A DNA stretch of 64,000 nucleotides. Origin: Chloranthus sessilifolius. Lineage: Eukaryota > Streptophyta > Magnoliopsida > Chloranthales > Chloranthaceae. Shown piece by piece: positions 37,091 to 46,296 of this stretch; position 1 is the first letter of the stretch, and the number at the start of each line of letters is the position of its first letter. Made by a program: the position numbers and the translations under genes. The notes below the pieces were generated by a model, which saw nothing but the letters and a program-made list of their open reading frames with translations, did no database searches and was not told the DNA's origin. The DNA lies in the NCBI GenBank assembly GCA_021018995.1, contig CM037589.1, forward strand, positions 14,027,001 through 14,091,000, given 5' to 3'.

Positions 37091-37676
37091 GGGAGAGGGA
37101 GAGGGAGAGGAAGAAGAAAAAAAAAAAAAAAAAAAAAGAGGGTTTCTCAGTTTCTCACCTAAAATTTTCAGATGGATCGCCAGCTGGAAGAGGCTTGATC
37201 GGGCGAAAGGAGAGAGAGAGGGCGTAGTTGCCTCGCGGGCCTCACAGCATCCAGCCAAAGAGAGAGGGCGACAGAGATGAGGGAGGGCGAAAGAGGAGAG
37301 AAAAAAAAAGGGTTTTGGTTGAGTGCTGAATGGGTCCGTTGCTGGCCGCAAGTACCTGTCTCCACCGCGTGGCGAGGGTTCTTAGCTACGCAGATTTCTA
37401 TCCGCATTTCATTTGCAATGATGATGAAGTTTGTGTTATAAGTTTCTTTCTCTTTCTAGATAAAGAGTATGTACAAAATAAAAAGATGCAAAGAAAAAGC
37501 TTTTTGAGGCAAGAGGAAGCGTGAAAGAATATTAAATACAAAAGTCTCATATATCATACTTACACAAAGATAAATAATTAAAAAGGGTGTATCTAATGAA
37601 TATTTTATATTTATTCAACTAAGATATAAATTTATCAAATAAGAGAGATATAAATATCTAATTCCACAATGAATAA

Positions 37677-38020
37677 ATGATGAGAGGAGACTAAGAGTCC
37701 TCCAAAATACACATGGAGCTCCATGTCGCACTCAAAACACTGTTTCGGTGTCATATGAAACACAAGTGTATAATATAAATTAATATTAAAAAAAAAAAAA
37801 ATTGAAAAAAAAATTTATACACAAGTTAAAGTTTGATGGGTTTCATTGGTTCACATTTCACACTTCAAAAAATACACGGTAGAGATGAAATTTCAATTAT
37901 TTTTTCAAATATGATCTAAGCAATGCACCCAAGCTTCACGTGGCATCGAAACAATATTTTGGATGTCACATAGAGCTCCACGTGAGAGCTTGGAGGGCGG
38001 TGACTGTCCTCTCATGAAGG
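37677..38020. mobile_element. Fold-back MITE, family with GAGGTTTTCCTC-like ends
   Basis: The left arm (ATGAGAGGAGACTAAGAGTC, GGAGCTCCATGT, AAACACTGTTTCGGTGTCA) is the approximate reverse complement of the right arm (GATGTCACATAGAGCTCCAC, GTCCTCTCATGAAGG). The same interior ATATGATCTAARCAATGCAC recurs at 39412. Non-coding. Confidence 0.6.
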
Positions 38021-38329
38021 ATTAAATGTGATTCACTTAAATGCTCTGAGATTAAATCGTTGAACAGTTTAAATTTGGGGCATTTAAGTCAAAAGCACAA
38101 TAATCTTGTGCATATGTTTTTTGTTTGGATAAATTGGATGACTTAATTTATTTTCAAGCAATCTTTGCATTGATTTTTAGCTACAAACTCTATAATAGTA
38201 ATATAATTATATAATTAAATTTTTAACTTTATTCAAACTTTTTTTAGAAAAAAAAAAAAAATCCAACCAAGTTTTATTAGTAAAAATAGCTCACCCAAAT
38301 TTTATTTTAAAAAAAAACAATTAGAAAAA

Positions 38330-38505
38330 ATCTCAGTAAAACACTCAAGCCCGGCCCGATCCGGTAGGCGGGCCGGGCTTGGGTTGAGCACATCGTAGCC
38401 CGGATTATGGTCGGGCTGTAAAAATTGGGAACCCGGTCGGAGTAGATAAGCGTCGGATTGAACCCCAACCTGGCCCTAATCTGGCTCATTGAGAACCCTA
38501 CTTAT
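38330..38505. mobile_element. hAT-like MITE fragment
   Basis: GCCCGGCCCGATCCGG, GGCGGGCCGGGCTTGGG and CTCATTGAGAACCCTA match the GGCCCGGCC-rich terminal type seen at 27508. Only one end is recognisable. Confidence 0.4.
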
Positions 38506-38974
38506 GATAAGTTGCTAATTGGACTACTTGAATTAAATAAACTTGCGAAGCCCCAAGGTTCCAAGCTTCCCGGTGAAGCCCATATTTACCCTTAGCCACT
38601 CTCCACCCATAAGGTTTTCTGCTCTTTCTCAGTCACTAAGCGCCATAAAAACTTCCCCTATAGCAGGGGTGTCTGGATTTTCTTCTTGCCGGGGCTAGCT
38701 ATAACTCACATATATATGTTAATAATTTTTTCACTATAGATTCGGGGACTTGTACACCATTAATTTGGTGCTTATACATTAAATAAAGTTGTAGAAAAAG
38801 TAAGACATACACATTTTTAAGAGTTAAATGAGGGCTTTAACCCAACACTGTTCTGTGTCACCGGCTCTCTGGCCCTATCTCATTTTAATATTTTCCCAAT
38901 GATGTCAAAATTTATTTAGAGAAGAGTCTTAAAATATAAAAGTGAATCTAAAAAATAAATAAATAAATAAATAA

Positions 38975-39520
38975 AGGAGAAGTCCGTCCTCCATTAGAGA
39001 TCTCGTGAAGATCAATGTGGCATCCAAAATTTTCATTGGGATAATTAGAGAATCATGCCTCAAAAATAAACTTTTTAGCAAAAAAGACCCGACTTCAAAT
39101 GTTTTAGAAAAATCAGTGCTTTCGCGGATTTTAGAACTTCAGAAAACCGTAAAAACATTATTTTTTAAATTTTTTTAAACGGTGATTTCATGATTTTCTG
39201 AAATTCTAAAATTCGTGAAAGCATTGTTTTTCTAAAACGTTTGAAGTCGGATCCTTTTTGCTAAAAAGTTTATTTTTTAGGCATTGTTTTCTAAAGTGAC
39301 CTTTTTCTTTTTAAGTCCTCTATCAAAGTTTGACTATTTTTAATGGTTTAAATTTCAAGGCTTAAAAAATACATGGTGCAAATGAGTTTCTAATTTTTAT
39401 TTTTTTGCTAAATATGATCTAAACAATGCACTCGTGCTCTGTGTGTGATCAATTTTGTGTCATACTACCAATTAGAGGTTTTCCTCAATCTTGGAGGACG
39501 CTCAAGCGTCTTCCAATGAA
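38975..39520. mobile_element. Second copy of the 37677 MITE family, interrupted
   Basis: The left part (GTCCGTCCTCCATTAGAGAT to CATCCAAAATTTTC) and right part (TTTCAAGGCTTAAAAAATAC to TTTTCCTCAATCTTGGAGGA) match the two halves of the element at 37677-38020. They are separated by another fold-back element at 39044-39296. Confidence 0.6.
39044..39296. mobile_element. Fold-back MITE nested in another MITE
   Basis: The arms 39044-39155 and 39181-39296 are imperfect reverse complements over about 112 bases, including AATAAACTTTTTAGCAAAAA and GACTTCAAATGTTTTAGAAA. The loop is about 25 bases. No target duplication was identified. Confidence 0.8.
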
Positions 39521-39530
39521 AGAGAAACAC

Positions 39531-39533
<3 letters not shown>

Positions 39534-39581
<48 letters not shown>
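39534..39581. repeat. (TA)n microsatellite
   Basis: Pure TA dinucleotide run directly right of the MITE at 38975-39520. Confidence 0.9.
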
Positions 39582-39583
<2 letters not shown>

Positions 39584-39844
39584 CTCAGGACTATACACCC
39601 AAGTGTAGAGAAGTCTCTCCACCCACCATCATGTGGCGTCCATCACGAGGATCGGTTGTCACTGTAATTTTGGCAAGGTCGGTTAAATCTCATTCAAAAA
39701 ATATTGTCTTTTATGACTTTTCTACTGTTAAAGATGTGGTCAAAGTTGGGAAACATCAATGCACCAAAGTTTTGGTATGTTCCTTATCTTTGACCCATCA
39801 AATGGAGGGCAAAAAAATTAAAAAATTATTTTATTTTTTTTTAA

Positions 39845-39916
39845 ATCACATGTCCCATGGCTGATCAACCTAAAACGGAAGTTGTTTTGGATTGATCATG
39901 CCACGTGGCATGTGAT
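39845..39916. repeat. Inverted repeat, 32-33-bp arms
   Basis: ATCACATGTCCCATGGCTGA...CCTAAAAC (39845-39876) pairs with GTTTTGGATTGATCATGCCA...GTGAT (39884-39916), with a few mismatches and a seven-base loop. Confidence 0.75.
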
Positions 39917-39992
39917 CTGGCCACTGGGCACATCTTGTGTGCCCAAGCATACTCTCTGCAATGCCTGAAAAAAAACTTTAAAAAGTAGGGTA

Positions 39993-40398
39993 CCTTTAAA
40001 TACAGCCACAAAATCTTGAATACGCCCTCGAAAAAACAATTGCTTGCTTTAAATCAGACTATGGAAATCGTTTTTTGCTCCAATCTTCAACACAAGGGAT
40101 CTTGAGGTCATGATAAACTTACCATCAGACGATTAGTTTTTCATTCCACATGTCACAGATCTCAAAAATATGGCCCTAAAGTAATGTTTGAGTGTGATGT
40201 GTGCCACATGACTTTAGGGCCACATTTTTGGGATCTGTTCGATGTGGAATAAAAAAACTAACCGTCTAATTGTACATTTATAGCCTTAAGATCCCTTGTG
40301 TGGAAGATTGGAGCAAAACACAATCTCCATCGTTTGATTTAAAGCAATCAATGATTTTCATGTGAGCGCATTTCAAGATTCGGTGGGCATATTTCAAT
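39993..40398. mobile_element. Fold-back MITE, copy 5 of the 9395 family
   Basis: The arms (about 39993-40182 and 40211-40398) are inverted copies of about 190 bases, e.g. TTGCTCCAATCTTCAACACA against TGTGGAAGATTGGAGCAAAA. The centre is GAGTGTGATGTGTGCC. It shares the outer TTTGATTTAAAGCAATCAATG and inner ACCATCAGACGATTAG blocks with the elements at 9395, 11190 and 11815. A transcript would fold into a long hairpin. Confidence 0.8.
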
Positions 40399-41490
40399 AA
40401 AAAGTAACAACTAATAAAAATTGAGTTGTTTGAGATGGTAACCAGCCTTTGGACGCCTGCCATGTGGAATAGTGGGTTATCTGATTCGAAGTTCATAATT
40501 TAAAATTGGGCTAATGGCTCTTGACCGACATTTTTGATCTTCCACCACTAAAATGTCACTTTTTTATCCCACACAATTAAAGTGTGATTTATGATTGTGT
40601 TATTTGGCACACATCTATGATCAATCTAAATTTCTCACCTAGCAAAGGATCATGCTTCTAAGTGGATGTAAACCTTCCGATTGGTGAACTTTAATATCAG
40701 CCAATAAAATTAAGAACAACCGTTATTACTAGAGTAATCAGATCGGATGGTTCGAATCTCCCAACTTTTTTGGACTCAAGGCCCTTCAATTAATGATATA
40801 TCACTTTGACCGTATTAATGTCTAAGATCAAAGGCCAATAAATAGTATAACATCTTTTAAGCAGTCTTGTCTCTTTTTTTATGCACTATTCTAGGACACC
40901 ATATATCTTAAAATTATGGCCTTCAAATTAGGTGATAACATATATATCTCAAATAGTGAGACCAATTTTCAGATGCGTGCCTATTAGAAATAGCATGTGT
41001 TTTTGAAGATCATAATCTAAAGACTTATGAAGTGCAAGATTGAATGAAAAAATATTTCGGGTCACCAAGTCAACACACATTTTGCTGCATCTCATGCATC
41101 TTTATCATATTCGTTTTGTTAATAAACAGTACCTTTGATGTTAACTTTTAGAGTTGGTATCTGGTATACCTCAACTTGAAACTCTCTTTAAGCTATCATA
41201 AAAGTTATAAAATTGATAGAAACCATCATTGGAGATGAAGTTGTCCTAGTCCTAGCAACTCATTATAATTGAGGAAGAAAAACAAGAGAGATGTTTCGGA
41301 AATACAACTATAACTTTTCAAATAATAAGTGGGTAAAAATAATAGATGGGTGATTATATTCGATTCGAGCAAATAGGGGTATACATATGTAAATCACAAG
41401 CTTTTCATGCCGTTGACAACTTGATATTCCGCGCATACTTTTGATTCATCCCCCTCTTTCTTCTTCGTTTAACTTTGCGAATGTCGTAGC
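40399..41490. other. Spacer, no gene recognised
   Basis: AT-rich with no coding frame of note. Homology to the upstream flank of the first proline-rich gene begins at about 41500. Confidence 0.5.
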
Positions 41491-41694
41491 CTTGCATGTG
41501 ATTAGATAACTGGAGACATTAGTTTTCATTCAAACTCCCAAATCTATGTTTTCTTTGACTTTTTTAAAACAAGATGGGTAAGAAGGTGAACTAACAACGA
41601 CCTTACACAAAAAACTGACCACCAAACATATATATTTAGCTATCTCAAGTTTTCCTAACCACCATACTTATCAATATCCTTCAACTCCTTCCCC

Positions 41695-41701
41695 TATAAA
41701 A
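41695..41701 (+). promoter_or_regulatory. TATA box of the second proline-rich gene
   Basis: TATAAAA in CCCTATAAAAACCCAACCTC, as at 26624. The ATG is 102 bases downstream of the box. Confidence 0.7.
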
Positions 41702-41802
41702 ACCCAACCTCACTTTCTCCTAATCACTCATCCAACAAGCTCTTCTCCTATATTTTTTAGTGACCAACTTTAATTTGGAGACCATTTGCACCTCATACCA
41801 CC

Positions 41803-42279
41803 ATGGCTTCTAAAGCATGTTTCCTCACAACCACCCTCATTGTACTCTTCTCCATCAGCAACCACGTATGCCTCGCGGCTCGCCAATTGTTGCAGGCTCC
41901 TCCTGTGCAGACTCTACCGACTGTCCCAACACTCCCTAACCCCACAGTACCACCACTACCTAACCCTCAGTTGCTGCCGCTGCCCATCTTGCCCTCTCTG
42001 CCTAACCCCACCGCATTGCCCCCTTTCCCATCTCTCCCTTCTATTCCAGCAATACCCACATCCACATTGCCACCATTGCCTTCCTTGCCTAAAACCCCTA
42101 CTCTTCCTCCATTGTCTTCAATCCCATTGCCCACCATTCCAACAAACTTGCCTCCCCTGCCTACAATCCCTACTCTGCCTCCATTGTCTTCAATCCCATT
42201 GCCCACCATCCCAACAAAGTTCCCTTTCATCCCTTCACTCTCTCCACCCCCTTCAACTTCAACCACTACCAGCCCTTGA
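41803..42279 (+). CDS. Secreted proline-rich wall protein, paralogue
   Basis: 158-residue single-exon paralogue of the gene at 26729. It has the signal peptide (MASKACFLTTTLIVLFSISN...) and the ARQLLQAPPVQTLP junction, then Leu-Pro repeats (LPPLPSLP, TLPPLSSIPLPTIP) and the same PPPSTSTTTSP tail. It is longer mainly because a 24-residue block (72 bases, about 42100-42171) is repeated in tandem. About 300 bases of 5' flank and 350 bases of 3' flank are also conserved, so this is a segmental duplication. Predicted to be secreted to the wall, as for its partner. The conserved frame in two diverged copies supports function. Confidence 0.88.
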   Translation: MASKACFLTTTLIVLFSISNHVCLAARQLLQAPPVQTLPTVPTLPNPTVPPLPNPQLLPLPILPSLPNPTALPPFPSLPSIPAIPTSTLPPLPSLPKTPTLPPLSSIPLPTIPTNLPPLPTIPTLPPLSSIPLPTIPTKFPFIPSLSPPPSTSTTTSP

Positions 42280-42639
42280 TAGCCACTTTTCATGCCCAAC
42301 ATCCCTCTTGATGTTCAGAGGAAATTTGAGTACTACTAGACATAATTTGCCTCTTTGCCTGTGGCCCAGTATCTGTTGGTTTCCGATTGCGGGTTTATAG
42401 CGTGTGAACTATGTTTGTATGGCAGATAGTCCATGTTGAATTCTTTCAATGTATATATGTATTGGATGGTTTTTTAAGTGATTTACATGTACTTTTATAT
42501 TATTAGCTTGAGACTTGCTTTATTTGGGGGATTTCTCCTCAATAAAAAAATTTCAGGCTCTTGGTAAATGATGAAATAAATATAAGTGGATTGGGACTTG
42601 AGGCGCTTTAAAGATACTATGTTGGGGATGTAATTCTCC

Positions 42640-43366
42640 CCTTATGGAAATTTACAGTCAAGTTTACAAAGGTACCTAACAAGTTGTCCAAGATACTATA
42701 AGTTTGCAATGAGGTGCCTAAATATATACAAACTCAAGTTATCAAAATACTAAGATATATACCCATGTATAGTTGTGCAATAATATCTTAGTAAGAAAGA
42801 AAAGAAAGAAAGAAACATGCACTTGTGAAGCACTTCATTTGAAAAAGTAATTAGTCTTTTCGTCTCACAGACGTAACTCCTCCTTCTCGCACTATAATAG
42901 TAGAGATTAACAAAGTTTTATACATAACACTGTTATATCATAGGGTTCATCACAAAAACAACACTGTTATATCATAGAATGCATATAGAAAGGCGTTCAA
43001 GATTTCAGAAAACAAAACTATCAAGTCTATTCATTAAACCAGGTAACAGTGCTTATACTTATACCGAAGTCAATTGGAGCAAATCAAGTTATCCCCAAAT
43101 AATTCATAGTTGGTCAGATTATACAGTAAGTCGGCTTTTATTTTATTTTTAAATGGTAATGAGATTGCATTGCATCCAAAAAGAGAGCATAAGAGTACAA
43201 CCAAACAAGCTAGTGAGAAACGAGCAAAACAATAAAAACAAAGAAAACACAAAAAAGAGATCCCAAAGAGCTGAGAAAAGCCCTCAGCCTGGGTCGAGCA
43301 AGGTAGTCTAATCCCTAAGTCAGATTTTACATATAGGAAATGATCTCCTGACATGAGACCGTATTG
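42640..43366. other. Spacer, no gene recognised
   Basis: AT-rich. 43140-43270 resembles the reverse complement of a LINE 3' tail (CATTGCATCCAAAAAGAGAG), but this is weak. Confidence 0.3.
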
Positions 43367-43396
43367 ATCTCCGCGGTCAATGTTGACCGCAGAGAT
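43367..43396. repeat. Inverted repeat, 14-bp arms
   Basis: ATCTCCGCGGTCAA and TTGACCGCAGAGAT pair with one mismatch around a two-base loop. Confidence 0.75.
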
Positions 43397-43438
43397 GTAT
43401 GATCTCTCCAGTCACGAAGTGACTCAAGTCAAGTGAGC

Positions 43439-43480
<42 letters not shown>

Positions 43481-43812
43481 TATATATATCGCTTAAAAAT
43501 CCTCACCTTTGCCTTTATAGCTAGCGCAGATTGTTATTTATTTATTCCCAGCAAAAGTCTTATTCTACTTATAAATTATTCCATCAGAAGTCCAAAATCC
43601 GTATTAACTTTTGACATCATAAGTTAAATGAAGAATCAACGTCAAAAGTTTTGTCAACTTTACTCGCATTCTCTGGTCAGTTTCACTAGACTCGTAATGA
43701 CACAAAGGTGCAAATATAGCACTTACAATGCATGCTACATTGTGCGCTACATGAATCTAAGACCATTTCGCACTGCAACAAAATGTAGTGCATTTACTGT
43801 CCGCGGCTTGTA

Positions 43813-44169
43813 ATGAAAGGTTGTAGTTCATGTATTCTCCATGGGAGAGGAGATAAAGATGCACTAGATATAGTTGAAGGAGGAAGGAAGCTGGGGATGT
43901 GTCAAACACAAACTTTGCGCTCCACGATGTTGAACAAAAGGAATACTCCCCTTCTACACCACAGCGAAAATCTGGCAGTTTCATTTGCACTGATTGACAC
44001 CATCGAGGATCACCAATCCGATTCGTGCAAAATTTGCATTGTTTGTCGGGACTGCCATACTGCTATGCAATTGATTTTGAAGATTAAGAATCGAAGAGCT
44101 GTATTAAGAGACGCAAACCGGTTTCATCAGTTCGTTTGCAGAGCCTGTTCATGCCGAGACTACTGGTAA
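43813..44169 (+). pseudogene. C-terminal DYW domain of a PPR protein (fragment)
   Basis: The last 70 codons are a DYW deaminase-like domain ending DYW then TAA. HSENLAVSFALI carries the HxE zinc motif, CIVCRDCHTAMQLILKI carries CxxC, and RDANRFHQF...CSCRDYW is the terminal signature. In full proteins this domain follows PPR repeats and edits organellar RNA (C to U). Here no PPR or E motifs precede it. Upstream, KVVVHVFSMGEE of the expected E+/DYW junction sits in another frame at about 43818-43860, implying a frameshift. The fragment starts close to this point, so it is a 5'-truncated relic, although the zinc and catalytic residues survive. Confidence 0.8.
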
Positions 44170-44745
44170 CACAACTAACAAACGTCACTCCAACTGCTGC
44201 AACTTGGTTTCTAGCATCGGAACTGAATCTTCCGTTGCCTTCACGAGTATAACATTTATTACCAGGAGACAGTTAAGTGTTTTCATCATTATGAAGATCA
44301 AGTGAGGCCATTGCCACTCTGTTTCTCCTCCTGGAAACTTTGGGTTCTGTTACTTAACCTAATTTTGCTAGTCATTACAGAGCTTCTCAAGGGGCACACA
44401 ATAAATTTCAGTTCCAATCCAAAAGGCTGAGCACAGATTATACATTATAGTAACAACTTAGAAGCCCAAGAAATGAAACCTCTCGAGAAGTCTTTACAGA
44501 TACACAATTGGGGTTCCATTCGATGGGAAAGGGTTCTTTGGAGGCCTAGCTTTGTGTCCTACTGGTTAGGATATAAAGCTTGCAACATTCAGGTCTGCCA
44601 TTCGATCAACATTTACCCAAGCAATCACCTGTCATCAGGCTGATATCAAATCCTATCAGTAGGCCCATCGGCTGGCCGAGTTAGGAGAGATCCACAAAAA
44701 CCTCGCCCTAGAGGCCAAGGCTAGGTCATAGCCTGGCCCTAACTT
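44170..44745. other. Spacer ending in hAT-like sequence
   Basis: Possible 3' flank of the DYW copy. From about 44690 there are CTAGGTCATAGCCTGGCCCT blocks typical of a degraded hAT MITE, which resume at 45255 after the insertion. Confidence 0.35.
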
Positions 44746-45256
44746 AAGCAAGCAATGTTTTACATAGCCTACGCTATACGCTATGCGCCTCATAGTGTAC
44801 CACACCCTAAACGCTGCTTAGCACACCCATATAGCTTTTAGCCTATGTAGCTTGACTGTAGCGTATGCTACAGTCTATATAGCATAGGCTGCAGCCTATA
44901 GCATATGCTACAATATAATTATGTAGTGTACGCTACAGTATATTAGTTACAAAAGTGTCACTACATTTTAAAACTTGTGGGCTTCAAAACTTATTTTCAT
45001 TACAAGTAGAACCTGTAACATACGCCATAACTTATTTGTCATGTTCTGCTTATGCAATGTTACTCATATAATTTTTATTCATTTTTTTTTTAATTTTTTA
45101 TATACTTTTTGCTTATTTTTTAAATTTATATATATAAATTAAATATTACAAAAAATCTTGAAGCTTACATTGCACGCTTTGAGGCTTACTCTTCGCTACG
45201 CGAGGGTTCAAACGCTACGCTATGCGCTATTCGTTATTGAAAACATTGTAAGCAGG
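44745..45256. mobile_element. hAT-type MITE with 8-bp target duplication
   Basis: The element (44753-45248) starts CAATGTTTTACATAGCCTAC and ends with the inverted CGTTATTGAAAACATTG. TAAGCAAG (44745-44752) and TAAGCAGG (45249-45256) flank it as an 8-bp duplication with one mismatch. The ends hold several ACGCTAYRCGCTATGCG blocks, giving local palindromes. No coding sequence. It sits inside another hAT-like repeat. Confidence 0.75.
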
Positions 45257-45795
45257 CCTTAGATGCCCAATCTTGGCCCTAGCCTAGGCAGTCGGGCTAG
45301 GCTTTGGGCTTTGTTGTTTATTATTATTATTTTTTAAACTTCTTGTTCAAAAAATATATATTGACTGAAGATAGAGAGATATTTCTTATTAAGAGAAATA
45401 AAACCAAAAGCAGATCTTAAGACCTCTTTCATATGGACATCTTAATAATGAAAATATCCCAATAACTATCCATTGGATGAATATAACAACAATATTAACG
45501 GTTATTTTGGTGATTGTACAAAGGAAAATATGTATCTTATGTTAACATATATCTATATATATATATAATTAAAAGAGTTACAAGGGCTGAGCCAGGCTTA
45601 CGGGCTTCAACTTGTAATCCCTTACCAAGCCAGACCCACTATGGGTTTTTTATTTTGAGGCCCTGGCCCAACAATCTTACCCCTTTTTGTCCCTTAGCCC
45701 AACAATCTTAATCCTTTTTGTGCCTTAACCCTAAGTTTTTAGGGACAGATCAGGGGGACAAAAGGGCAAGCCCATCCCTATTGACAGCCTTACCA
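45257..45795. mobile_element. Continuation of the interrupted hAT-like repeat
   Basis: GGCCCTAGCCTAGGCAGTCG near 45275, CTGAGCCAGGCTTACGGGCT near 45588, and the end AAGCCCATCCCTATTGACAG near 45765 resemble one hAT terminus. Together with 44690-44744 it may be one older element. Ends are not firm. Confidence 0.35.
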
Positions 45796-46296
45796 ATCAC
45801 CCCATCAAAAGCATTACCAATTGAGCTTCCTAAATATTAGATCGCTGTAAATAGAGGATAAGTACTATCTAATATAGAAAATTATATCATTACTGATCTT
45901 ATCCTAAGTTTAAGCACAATGATATAATCAGATGATGTAGAAGCGAGTTCACTCAGATTCTCTGAGGGTTGACAAAAATGGTTGCCCGAGGCCCTTTAAT
46001 TAAATATAAGAAGGAGAACATAATTGAATGTCAGTTAGAACTAAGAACCCATATTAGGACAAATATATATATGTGGAGGGGACCGGTGGATGCATTATTC
46101 AATTTTTACTGGGTTTAGATAAAAATAACAAATGGGCTGCTCCTACAGTCCTACCTATCCACATCTCTCCGCAAGAACCTCGCCAGCGGAATCATTTTTA
46201 GTGCCTCAAAACCACCCCTCTTTTCATATATAGATGTAGGAGCTCCGGTCGCACGATCCAGGTCCACCTATATAATTTCTGCCAGTTTTTTCTGTA
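45796..46296. other. 3' flank of the epimerase gene
   Basis: No gene. Just downstream of the stop on the minus strand a GAATAATGC near 46095 could serve as a polyadenylation signal. Confidence 0.3.

Noticed and set aside
36896-37407. Several overlapping frames rich in Ser/Phe/Arg and Glu/Lys
   Set aside because: They come from the 90-bp tandem duplication and the GA-rich tract; no family resemblance.
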